From Pseudoalteromonas phenolica (GTDB lineage Bacteria > Pseudomonadota > Gammaproteobacteria > Enterobacterales > Alteromonadaceae), in assembly GCF_005876835.1 (NCBI RefSeq), contig NZ_PPSW01000012.1, positions 124,001 to 188,000 of the forward strand: 64,000 nucleotides of DNA, given 5' to 3'. This document shows, in pieces, positions 44,323 to 50,710 of the stretch. The notes under the pieces are model-generated. The model ran no database searches. It saw only the letters and a program-made list of their open reading frames with translations, and was not told the origin of the DNA. Within the stretch, counting starts at the first letter, position 1, and each line of letters begins with the position of its first letter. A program made the translations under genes and the position numbers.

Positions 44323-45801
44323 ATGGAAATTCGCTCACAAGTGAAAAGGAACCCTTTAGATGTAGCGCTTTTGTTCAATAATTCAATTGCACAGCTACTA
44401 GACAATAAATTTAATCACTTAACACGTTGTGACTTTGTGGTTGAATATCAAACCTGCCATGCTGTTTCACATTTTTGGCCTAAATCGGCGCAGTTTGAAA
44501 AGCCCATTTCAAAAATCCCCATTAATTATCAAAGAAAACAGCTTGGTACATTACATTTACTTGTTGAAGTAAAGCAGGGTTCAAGCGAAGAGCTTGCATT
44601 TAAACAATTTGCAAGCCAGCTCGGATTGATGCTTGCGAGGCTCAGAGTCGCACAACTGAGTGACGAAAAATTTGGCCAAAGCTTTGCGCTCCAAGGCTAT
44701 AGCGCAGAGATAAACAAACTTGAAAGACTCATAGAAAAGTGTGCCAACACCTTATTCCCCCTCGTCTTAAATGCACCACCAGGAAGTGAAACGCTCGCAA
44801 CAGCGATTAGCATTCATATGTTAAGTGATAAAAAAGCAGGCCCTTTTGTTGAGCTTGATTGCACATCTATTGACGCACATAACTTTGAAAGTAAATTAAA
44901 ACAAGCATTCGAACAGGCGCAAAATGGCTCTTTGTTAATCGCCAATGTCAGCCATTTGCCGATGTCGCAACAAACTCAGCTCAATGCCCTGCTGACTAAT
45001 CAATATAGCCTAAGACAAAACACGTCTCAGCCCAGGTTACTTTCTAGTAGTGAACACAATTTATATGCTCGGGTTAATCAGGGGTTATTTTCTCGCAGCC
45101 TGTTTGAAAAACTAAGCTTTCTTGAGCTACCAATCCCAAGTATAAAAGACAGAAAAACTGACTTACCTTTACTCATCAATACCTTATTTGACTATCATAA
45201 GATTAGTGCCAAGCAAAGCCTTGCAAAAGATTGCTTTGATTTACTCAGCCAGTACGATTGGCCTGGCAATATGATGCAATTAGAGCAAACTCTGGTTAAG
45301 CTAATCGCCCTTTCGTATCAAGACGATATCAGCTCAGAGGTACTTAAACAGACACTGCCTGAATTTAGTCAACAACTAGAAAATAGTGCGGTCCAAACGT
45401 TAGGAGAGCACCGAAAATCTATCATCACTATATTGTTTAAAAAACAAGTTGCTGAACAAAGAGCGTTACACCCAAGTTTGCTGAAAGCGTTAATTTATAT
45501 GCAGAACAATTGGCAACAAGAGATCACGTTAACAGGCCTTGCTAATCAGGCATTTGTCAGCCCCTCTCATCTGTCTTACTTATTTAAAAACACATTAAAC
45601 AAAAGTTTTAAGCAAATTTTGGCTGAACTAAGAATAGAACACGCCAAAGCCATGATAGCCCAAGACCCTAACATTCGTATTACTGATTTATGTTTAGAGG
45701 TTGGGTTTGGCGACTTAAGCCACTTCGAAAAAATCTTCCGACGCTATACCGGTATGTCACCTCGCGACTATAAAAAACAATACAAACCATACCGAATCTA
45801 G
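44323..45801 (+). CDS. Transcription factor: degenerate NtrC-like AAA+ domain fused to AraC DNA-binding domain
   Basis: 492 residues. The N-terminal 120 residues have no clear family. Residues about 126-342 keep the outline of a sigma-54 activator AAA+ domain. Walker A reads NAPPGSETLA without the GK pair, Walker B reads NGSLLIANV without the acidic residues, no GAFTGA loop is present, and the WPGN motif (near 313) continues MMQLE instead of VRELE. ATP hydrolysis and sigma-54 contact should be lost. Residues about 390-490 form an AraC helix-turn-helix pair (ITLTGLANQAFVSPSHLSYL, ITDLCLEVGFGDLSHFEKI, YTGMSPRDYKKQ). It is followed 66 bp later by the reb genes and is the obvious regulator of that locus. 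Start ATG 44323 has CGGAG upstream. Confidence 0.8.
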   Translation: MEIRSQVKRNPLDVALLFNNSIAQLLDNKFNHLTRCDFVVEYQTCHAVSHFWPKSAQFEKPISKIPINYQRKQLGTLHLLVEVKQGSSEELAFKQFASQLGLMLARLRVAQLSDEKFGQSFALQGYSAEINKLERLIEKCANTLFPLVLNAPPGSETLATAISIHMLSDKKAGPFVELDCTSIDAHNFESKLKQAFEQAQNGSLLIANVSHLPMSQQTQLNALLTNQYSLRQNTSQPRLLSSSEHNLYARVNQGLFSRSLFEKLSFLELPIPSIKDRKTDLPLLINTLFDYHKISAKQSLAKDCFDLLSQYDWPGNMMQLEQTLVKLIALSYQDDISSEVLKQTLPEFSQQLENSAVQTLGEHRKSIITILFKKQVAEQRALHPSLLKALIYMQNNWQQEITLTGLANQAFVSPSHLSYLFKNTLNKSFKQILAELRIEHAKAMIAQDPNIRITDLCLEVGFGDLSHFEKIFRRYTGMSPRDYKKQYKPYRI

Positions 45802-45817
45802 ACAAGCCGATATTCGC

Positions 45818-45839
45818 GGCAATTGTTAGCACAATTGCC
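45818..45839. repeat. Hairpin between the regulator and the first reb gene
   Basis: GGCAATTGT (45818-45826) and ACAATTGCC (45831-45839) form a perfect 9-bp stem with a 4-nt loop. There is no T run on either strand, so it may be a regulatory site rather than a terminator. Confidence 0.45.
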
Positions 45840-45867
45840 CGATTAACAAAACGTTGCAACCCCTAAT

Positions 45868-46116
45868 ATGACCTTATCGAAACAAGCACGGATAACGGTG
45901 ATGGAAGACTTAAGCGCACAAATAGAAGACTTAGTTAACCAACAATCACCTCAAGTTTCTCGTGCCATGTTAGTGCAAGCAACAGCACAAGCACTGGGTA
46001 ATGCAGCACACAATGCCACTTACTCTCAACAGCAACACAATGTGCTGATCAAAACGAATACCGCCATTGGAGCGAATTTAATTCTCTCTCTTGGCGCCAA
46101 GTATGCGAAAGCATAA
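45868..46116 (+). CDS. RebB-like R-body protein, divergent
   Basis: 82 residues, or 71 if translation starts at the internal ATG 45901; neither start has a good ribosome site. The region ALGNAAHNATYSQQQHNVL, then IGANLILSL, lines up with the RebB paralogues downstream (ALGNAAHNATAAQQQAAIT, VQGVNSLMSI), but the TDSVTQVNT segment has drifted to IEDLVNQQS. Low complexity, rich in Ala, Gln and Asn, no signal peptide. It is the first of the small genes after the AAA/AraC regulator and could be a minor assembly component. Confidence 0.65.
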   Translation: MTLSKQARITVMEDLSAQIEDLVNQQSPQVSRAMLVQATAQALGNAAHNATYSQQQHNVLIKTNTAIGANLILSLGAKYAKA

Positions 46117-46170
46117 AAGCTCAAACCGCTTGGAACGAGCAAAATATCAACATGAAGAAGGAAACAAACT

Positions 46171-46458
46171 ATGGCAGCAGCAGCTGGTGGTGCAGCAACA
46201 CCACTTCAAGTAAACAGCCAAGTCACTGACTCAGTAACACAAGTGAACACCAGTGTCGTTGGCGAAACACCTGCGATGGCAATGGGTAACGTGCATATGT
46301 CTACCAGTCAAGCATTAGGCACAGCAGCGTTAAATGCAACCACAGGTAACCAACAAGCTTCAATCACGATGCAAGCAGCGACAGTACAAGGTGTGAATTC
46401 ACTAATGTCGATTGGTAGCTCAGTGATCGGCCGCGGTACCGCAGAGATTTTATCTTAA
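46171..46458 (+). CDS. RebB-family R-body structural protein
   Basis: 95 residues. It carries the RebB pattern: VTDSVTQVNTSVVGETPAMA, MGN, TSQALGTAALNATTGNQQAS, QAATVQGVNSLMSIG. The RebB family ("killing trait", PF11747) contains the subunits of R-bodies, coiled protein ribbons that uncoil and rupture membranes, first known from Caedibacter in Paramecium. An Ala/Gly-rich N-terminus of about 10 residues precedes the core. The ribosome site AAGAAGGA is strong, consistent with a major product. Confidence 0.85.
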   Translation: MAAAAGGAATPLQVNSQVTDSVTQVNTSVVGETPAMAMGNVHMSTSQALGTAALNATTGNQQASITMQAATVQGVNSLMSIGSSVIGRGTAEILS

Positions 46459-46539
46459 TTGAGCGGTTTTGCTTGGCAAAACTTCTCTCTTAACTTTACG
46501 ACTTAACAGTCAAAATTAACTTAAAGAAAGGAAATTATC

Positions 46540-46806
46540 ATGACAGCAACAGTTAATGGTGCAATCACTGATTCAGTAACTCAAGTAAACACTAAAGTTG
46601 TAGGCGAAACGCCAGCAATGGCGATGGGCAACCTATTAATGTCAACAAGCCAAGCATTAAGTAATGCTGCGCACAATGCAACATCAGCACAGCAACAAGC
46701 GCAAATTACAATGCAAGCTGCAACTGTGCAAGGTGTTAACTCACTAATGTCAATTGGTGGCTCCGTAGTAGGTCGAAGCGCTGAAGGCATCATCGAAAAA
46801 GGCTAA
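46540..46806 (+). CDS. RebB-family R-body structural protein
   Basis: 88 residues, near-identical in its core to the RebB genes on both sides (ITDSVTQVNTKVVGETPAMA, NAAHNATSAQQQAQITMQAA, VQGVNSLMSIGGSVVG). Strong AAAGAAAGGA ribosome site. The similarity extends to the DNA level with the gene at 46899, so they arose by recent tandem duplication. Its own terminator follows. Confidence 0.88.
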   Translation: MTATVNGAITDSVTQVNTKVVGETPAMAMGNLLMSTSQALSNAAHNATSAQQQAQITMQAATVQGVNSLMSIGGSVVGRSAEGIIEKG

Positions 46807-46814
46807 TCGCGCTC

Positions 46815-46843
46815 AGCGCCATACAATGTGTATGGCGCTTTTT
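46815..46843 (+). terminator. Terminator or attenuator within the reb locus
   Basis: An 11-bp perfect stem (AGCGCCATACA, ATG loop, TGTATGGCGCT) followed by TTTTT, 9 nt after the stop of the RebB gene. Confidence 0.8.
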
Positions 46844-46898
46844 AATTCTTAATTTTATTTATTCTTAACAAGGACCAATTCGGTCACAGGAGAAAATC

Positions 46899-47174
46899 AT
46901 GGCAGATGCACTAACAGTAAACCCGCAAGTTACTGATTCAGTTACGCAAGTAAACACTAAAGTTGTAGGTGAAACACCAGCAATGGCAATGGGTAACCTA
47001 CTCATGTCAACAAGCCAAGCATTAGGTAACGCTGCACACAATGCAACAGCGGCACAACAACAAGCTGCAATCACAATGCAGGCTGCAACTGTGCAGGGTG
47101 TTAATTCATTGATGTCTATTGGTAGCTCAGTGATTGGCCGCAGCGCTGAAAGCATTATTGAGCCAGGCGCTTAA
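46899..47174 (+). CDS. RebB-family R-body structural protein
   Basis: 91 residues with the canonical RebB core (VTDSVTQVNTKVVGETPAMA, GNAAHNATAAQQQAAITMQA, QGVNSLMSIGSSVIG). It is the closest paralogue of the gene at 46540. The ribosome site is GGAG about 6 nt upstream. The C-terminus ends RSAESIIEPGA, as in the other copies. Terminators lie both before and after it, so it may have its own promoter in the 92-bp gap upstream. Confidence 0.88.
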   Translation: MADALTVNPQVTDSVTQVNTKVVGETPAMAMGNLLMSTSQALGNAAHNATAAQQQAAITMQAATVQGVNSLMSIGSSVIGRSAESIIEPGA

Positions 47175-47196
47175 TCGCTTTTTCTGATGCCTTCAG

Positions 47197-47229
47197 GCCC
47201 TTACTTGCCTTGCAACTAAGGGCTTTTTT
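47197..47229 (+). terminator. Terminator after the third RebB gene
   Basis: Stem GCCCTTA (47197-47203) and TAAGGGC (47217-47223), with inner pairing in the loop, followed by six T. It overlaps the leader of the next gene. Confidence 0.7.
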
Positions 47230-47242
47230 GCAGGAGTAAAAT

Positions 47243-47536
47243 ATGAGTAATCTAAACCAAGCCCCTGAGGCAGGTGAGTCTGCAGTTAATAGCGCACAAC
47301 AGTCAATCGCCCAATCTACCGCCTTGGCAATGGCAGATGCAACTGACAATTTACGTAACCTCAATACCTTAAGTACAACTGCAATTGGTGTCGCGTTATC
47401 ACAATTTCTAGAAACGGGTGATAGCAAATATGTTGAAGCTATTTCAACGGCACAATCTATTGTCTCTCAAGGTGCTGAAAACTTCAGTGTGGTGGGCGAA
47501 AAAATTGCCACTGTATTACACGAGACCGCCGAATAA
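47243..47536 (+). CDS. Reb-locus small protein, family X (first copy)
   Basis: 97 residues, no signal peptide. It is not a RebB. The core STALAMADATDNLRNLNTLS, TTAIGVALSQFLETGDSKY is shared with the gene at 49046 (STAIAVQDATDNLRNLSTIT, TTAIGVALSQLLATGDPKY). The hydrophobic middle and helical C-terminus suggest a small helical protein. Good AGGAG ribosome site. Its repeated presence within the locus suggests a structural or assembly role beside the RebB subunits; the function is not known to me. Confidence 0.7.
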   Translation: MSNLNQAPEAGESAVNSAQQSIAQSTALAMADATDNLRNLNTLSTTAIGVALSQFLETGDSKYVEAISTAQSIVSQGAENFSVVGEKIATVLHETAE

Positions 47537-47543
47537 TCACTTT

Positions 47544-47574
47544 GGGGATGAATCTTACTGTCTTAATCATCCCC
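47544..47574 (+). terminator. Possible terminator after the first family-X gene
   Basis: GGGGATGA (47544-47551) and TCATCCCC (47567-47574) form an 8-bp stem with a 15-nt loop, followed by GTATTTT, a weak T tract. Confidence 0.55.
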
Positions 47575-47682
47575 GTATTTTCAGTAAAAAGCCCCGATTT
47601 TGTTCAAGCGATAGGCGATAAGCTGTATTTAATTTCTAACTAATCTACGCAGTTTTTGCGTGCTTAAAGCAAGGACAAAGCA

Positions 47683-48081
47683 ATGAGTGACGAACAAAAT
47701 ACCACGAACCAAGTACCTGAAGACAACCACCCATTTTCACAGCAGCCAACCAGTATGGTTGAAGCTACCCTCGCTGAAACATTGGGTTTGTCGATGCATA
47801 ATGCGATCACCAACCAACAAAGTGCACAAATGACCACTTCTGCATCGATCACCAATGCCTGTGCTCGATTATTGCAAACACCGACTCATTTACCAGCGTC
47901 GCCTCAACAAACTCATGCTGCGCCCCAAGCTCCTTCAGCTCCCTTACAGCTTGAGCAAGATGCAGATATTGAAGATGTAGAGCTTGAAGAGGAAGTAACG
48001 CCCCCGCCTCCACAAAAAAAGCGCTTCAACTTGTTTAACTTTTTAGGCAAAAAACCCAAAGAGTCAACTGACGATGAATAG
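47683..48081 (+). CDS. RebB-like protein with long acidic and basic C-terminal extension (family Y)
   Basis: 132 residues. The N-terminal part (TLAETLGLSMHNAITNQQSA, then TSASITNACARLLQT) matches the RebB-like core and is closest to the short gene at 48857. It is followed by a Pro/Gln-rich linker, an acidic run (EQDADIEDVELEEEV), a proline run and a basic end (KKRFNLFNFLGKKPKESTDDE). Such a charged tail on a ribbon subunit could cap or anchor the ribbon. AAGGA lies 8 nt upstream of the start. Confidence 0.68.
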   Translation: MSDEQNTTNQVPEDNHPFSQQPTSMVEATLAETLGLSMHNAITNQQSAQMTTSASITNACARLLQTPTHLPASPQQTHAAPQAPSAPLQLEQDADIEDVELEEEVTPPPPQKKRFNLFNFLGKKPKESTDDE

Positions 48082-48346
48082 TACCGAAACAATTCAAGCT
48101 CATTGTGCTGAGCAATTAGCACAAATTACTGCGCTCACAAAAAGCAAGCAGCAAGAGGTCAATGCGCTACTTCAAGGCAATAAAAAAGTGCTAAACGAGC
48201 ATCAGCCTTTTGAAGAAGCGAGCAAAATTTCTAAACACGTTGACGCCATGCTGAATGACGTTGACAAAACACTCAATCAAGCCATGTCAGCACTCAGTGA
48301 ACAACTTGGTGTGCCGGCAACGCAAGAAGACAATCAAACGGAATAA
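48074..48346 (+). CDS. Small helical protein in the reb locus
   Basis: 90 residues, overlapping the preceding gene by 8 bases, so coupled to it. Highly helical and charged (AEQLAQITALTKSKQQEVNA, VDAMLNDVDKTLNQAMSALS), with one Cys, and no hydrophobic core typical of RebB. It could be a chaperone or assembly factor. No family recognised. Confidence 0.65.
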   Translation: MNSTETIQAHCAEQLAQITALTKSKQQEVNALLQGNKKVLNEHQPFEEASKISKHVDAMLNDVDKTLNQAMSALSEQLGVPATQEDNQTE

Positions 48347-48355
48347 GGACTCATT

Positions 48356-48634
48356 ATGGCCGACAAACAACTCAATAAAGTCAATGAACAGATCACAGAC
48401 TCTATTACTCAAGTAAATACCAAAGTACTGGCAGATACCCCAGCGATGGCAATGGGTAATTTCTACACTGCGCTCGGATTATCACTGTCAAACGCAGGTA
48501 ATAATGCCACCAGCGCACAGCAGAATGCCAATATCATGGCACAAGCTGCAACCGTGCAGGGTGTTAATGCGCTCGGTGCAATTGGCAGTGCGGTACTGGG
48601 CAGAACGACCGAAGAGTTAATTGAGAAAGGGTAA
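48356..48634 (+). CDS. RebB-family R-body structural protein
   Basis: 92 residues with the RebB core (ITDSITQVNTKVLADTPAMA, SLSNAGNNATSAQQNANIMA, QAATVQGVNALGAIGSAVLG). It is more diverged from the three upstream paralogues. AAGGA is 6 nt before the start. A 162-bp MITE-like element begins in its stop codon. Confidence 0.86.
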   Translation: MADKQLNKVNEQITDSITQVNTKVLADTPAMAMGNFYTALGLSLSNAGNNATSAQQNANIMAQAATVQGVNALGAIGSAVLGRTTEELIEKG

Positions 48635-48795
48635 TACCAATCCTCAATAATACTCAATCATTTTGAGGGACTAAAACTGACGCTAACTTCGTTGAAAATT
48701 CCTTATTTAGAACAACTAAATAGCAAAATTTTCGCCTCGTTACCGACAAGTTTTTCTTGCCTCAAAATAGATCGCTTAATTAAGAGGATTGGTAT
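48634..48795. mobile_element. 162-bp MITE-like element, copy 1
   Basis: Terminal inverted repeats ATACCAATCCTC and GAGGATTGGTAT bound a 162-bp non-coding element. Its reverse complement aligns without length change to the element at 50451-50612. The first base is shared with the stop codon of the preceding RebB gene. No transposase is encoded; mobilisation would need one from elsewhere. Confidence 0.8.
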
Positions 48796-48856
48796 AACTC
48801 AATTTCAAAGCATGTTTGGGGGCTAGGTTAGCTCCCATTGTTATCTAGGAGTAAGC

Positions 48857-49033
48857 ATGTCTGATAGCAACGAAAAAACCATTTCTGACATCATCACACA
48901 ACTGTCTGATTCAAGCCTCGCAGACACCGTGGGCTTGATGATGCAAAATGCAGTGACTATTCAGCAAAGTTCGCAAACTGTGAGTACGGCTTCTGTCAGT
49001 ACTTCATGCGCCATGATCTTATCGCAAGGTTAA
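48857..49033 (+). CDS. Very short RebB-like protein (family Y, second copy)
   Basis: 58 residues. AGGAG lies 6 nt before the ATG. LADTVGLMMQNAVTIQQSS, then TASVSTSCAMIL, aligns with LAETLGLSMHNAITNQQSA and TASITNACARLL of the gene at 47683, without that protein's long tail. The size is below usual annotation cut-offs, but the paralogy, ribosome site and position 12 nt before the family-X copy support a real gene. Confidence 0.72.
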   Translation: MSDSNEKTISDIITQLSDSSLADTVGLMMQNAVTIQQSSQTVSTASVSTSCAMILSQG

Positions 49034-49045
49034 TCTCGCACTATC

Positions 49046-49315
49046 ATGACGGATGTCAATGCGCGCAAAAAAGCTGAACAAGCCGTAGCCCAGTCTACGG
49101 CTATTGCCGTGCAAGACGCCACCGACAATTTAAGAAACCTCAGCACCATTACTACTACTGCCATTGGTGTGGCGTTATCACAGCTACTGGCTACGGGCGA
49201 CCCTAAGTATTCAAAGGTCATTGAAGAGGCGCAAAAAGTGCTCGAGAAAGGCACCGAGCAATTTGCTAATATCGGTAAAGAATCGGCAAAAATCCTCGAA
49301 CAATTTAAGCCTTAA
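49046..49315 (+). CDS. Reb-locus small protein, family X (second copy)
   Basis: 89 residues, paralogous to the protein at 47243 over nearly its full length (ATDNLRNL, TTAIGVALSQLLATGDPKY, then a helical tail AQKVLEKGTEQFANIGKE). No good ribosome site, but it starts 12 nt after the 58-residue gene and may be translated by reinitiation. It closes the reb locus and overlaps the convergent DUF2834 gene by 4 bases at the stops. Confidence 0.7.
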   Translation: MTDVNARKKAEQAVAQSTAIAVQDATDNLRNLSTITTTAIGVALSQLLATGDPKYSKVIEEAQKVLEKGTEQFANIGKESAKILEQFKP

Positions 49316-49623
49316 CCCTCTCTATGCTTGTCTTTGAGATATAAATACAGTGGCAAACCGCACGCTACACCGACAGTCAAGGTCGCGATTATCGCAAACG
49401 CAGCACCTCTAACTTGATGCTTTTTACTATCTGTTACGATGAAGCAAATAAGTGCCACTGCGGCTATCACCACATCTAACCAAGCTAGCACGCTGATATT
49501 GTTTGCTGTGATTGCTTGCCAAAGTAATTGTAAATTTAAGCCGTTATCATATAACCAAGGTAACAAGGCCCCATACGGGAATACAGCGCCCAAAATGGCG
49601 AGCAATAAATAAATTTTTACCAT
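49312..49623 (-). CDS. DUF2834-like small membrane protein
   Basis: About 103 residues with three hydrophobic helices (about 4-22, 47-64, 75-95). The pattern IYLLLAILGAVFPYGALLPW, FIVTDSKKHQVRG fits DUF2834. Function unknown. ATG 49623 was chosen over an in-frame TTG 21 nt earlier. It is convergent with the reb locus. Confidence 0.7.
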   Translation of the reverse strand: MVKIYLLLAILGAVFPYGALLPWLYDNGLNLQLLWQAITANNISVLAWLDVVIAAVALICFIVTDSKKHQVRGAAFAIIATLTVGVACGLPLYLYLKDKHREG

Positions 49624-49652
49624 ATCTTTTGAATTCCTTTTCAATAAATTAC

Positions 49653-49859
49653 TTAATTAGTAAATAAGTCAAATACATTCCCTAGTGTGCTTGTACTACT
49701 TTTATAAAACTCTGTATAAGTACAGTGCACACAGGTCACTGCTGTAAACTTTCGATTTTGCATATCGAAGATTTTTGACCAACCACTGCCCGTTGTTGCA
49801 ATGGTATCTGTTTCATAATCTCGACAATCACATTTAGGACATTTCCAACCGTTTGACAT
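49653..49859 (-). CDS. Small zinc-ribbon protein
   Basis: 68 residues with CPKCDCRDYE near the N-terminus and VTCVHCTYTEFY in the middle, a four-Cys zinc ribbon of the kind found in predicted nucleic-acid-binding proteins. AAGGAG lies 5 nt before ATG 49859. It probably shares a transcript with the DUF2834 gene, 29 nt downstream. Confidence 0.75.
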   Translation of the reverse strand: MSNGWKCPKCDCRDYETDTIATTGSGWSKIFDMQNRKFTAVTCVHCTYTEFYKSSTSTLGNVFDLFTN

Positions 49860-49951
49860 AACCACTCCTTTTTAAAATTACTTAACCTGAACTTTGGTAA
49901 AGAGATTTACTAACGTATTGATATTGTGATGATAAATACTTTTCAAGTCTG

Positions 49952-50050
49952 CAGCCGGAGACTTTTAGCGATAACAAGGCGAATTTACGCGTCAATAGCT
50001 GGTCTATTGCAAGTAAATTCAACGCAGTTAACGTTGAAAGTAGCCGCTGG
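49952..50050. repeat. 99-bp imperfect palindromic repeat
   Basis: The two halves pair throughout: CTTTTAGCGATAAC (49962-49975) with GTTAACGTTGAAAG (50027-50040), and GCGAATTTAC...CAATAG with CTATTGCAAGTAAATTC. It would fold into one long hairpin, placed between the zinc-ribbon and cupin genes. It has the form of a dispersed intergenic repeat. Confidence 0.6.
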
Positions 50051-50081
50051 AGATAGATTTATTATCCATAGCTCAGGTTAC

Positions 50082-50447
50082 TTAAATATACACATCGTTT
50101 TGGGCAGTCAGTTCACCGCCTGCTTCACCTGTATTTATAACTCCTTTTGGCTCAACAATCATTACTTTACATTCATGCTCAGCAAATGGTTTGTGTTCTT
50201 CGCCTTTAGCAACAACACACAATTCACCAGCTTTTAGGTGAACGCTTCGATCTCGAAACTCAATACCCATCTCGCCTTCGATGACAATAAAGACTTCGTC
50301 AGTATCTTTGTGGTCGTGCCAGGTAAATTCGCCCTGAATTTTAACCAGTTTAAACTGGTAGTCGTTCATTTCTGCGATCACTCGAGGTGACCATTGCTTT
50401 GTAAACTTCGAGAACTTGTCTGAAAAATTAATCTGATCTTGTTTCAT
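50082..50447 (-). CDS. Cupin-domain protein
   Basis: 121 residues forming a single cupin barrel. Motif 1 reads GEFTWHDHKDTDEVFIVIEG (HxH and Glu ligands) and motif 2 GELCVVAKGEEHKPFA (His ligand), so a metal site should be present. Substrate unknown; stand-alone cupins include dioxygenases and isomerases. The element copy at 50451 ends 3 nt before its ATG, so the leader, ribosome site and promoter would all come from that repeat. Confidence 0.82.
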   Translation of the reverse strand: MKQDQINFSDKFSKFTKQWSPRVIAEMNDYQFKLVKIQGEFTWHDHKDTDEVFIVIEGEMGIEFRDRSVHLKAGELCVVAKGEEHKPFAEHECKVMIVEPKGVINTGEAGGELTAQNDVYI

Positions 50448-50450
50448 CTC

Positions 50451-50612
50451 ATACCAATCCGCTTAACTAAGTAGTCTATTTTGAGGCAAGAAAACCTTGT
50501 TGGTAGCAAGGCAAATATTTCGTTATTTAGTTGTTCTAAATGAGAAATCTTTAACGCAGCTATCATCAGGTTTAATCCCTCAAAATGATTAAGTGTTATT
50601 GAGGATTGGTAT
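50451..50612. mobile_element. 162-bp MITE-like element, copy 2 (inverted)
   Basis: Bounded by ATACCAATCC and GAGGATTGGTAT, the same length as the copy at 48634 and in opposite orientation. Shared internal blocks include CTATTTTGAGGCAAGAAAA and TATTTAGTTGTTCTAAAT. It sits 3 nt upstream of the cupin start codon. Confidence 0.8.
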
Positions 50613-50710
50613 CAATCCCCTGTTATCTCAAGTTCTATCAACCAAGCTAAAGCATTTTTATTTAAGACCCAAAGATTTAAACTGAATATCACCAATAAAA
50701 TTGTAATGAA

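Noticed and set aside
45802..46170. Sigma-54 promoter (GG-N10-GC) in front of the reb genes
   Set aside because: GGCAATTGTTAGC and similar stretches have the wrong spacing (N9), and the nearby regulator lacks the sigma-54 contact loop.
46581..47427. Antisense open frames of 70-96 codons opposite the RebB genes
   Set aside because: They mirror the Ala/Gln-rich low-complexity coding of the reb genes and repeat with each RebB paralogue; no ribosome sites were seen.
47546..47629. Small open frame of about 27-31 codons after the first family-X gene
   Set aside because: It overlaps the hairpin at 47544-47574, has no separate ribosome-binding site and no similarity to neighbouring proteins.
44323..49315. 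Phage-derived or contractile-tail locus
   Set aside because: No tail, sheath, capsid, integrase or lysis genes are present; the small proteins match RebB instead.
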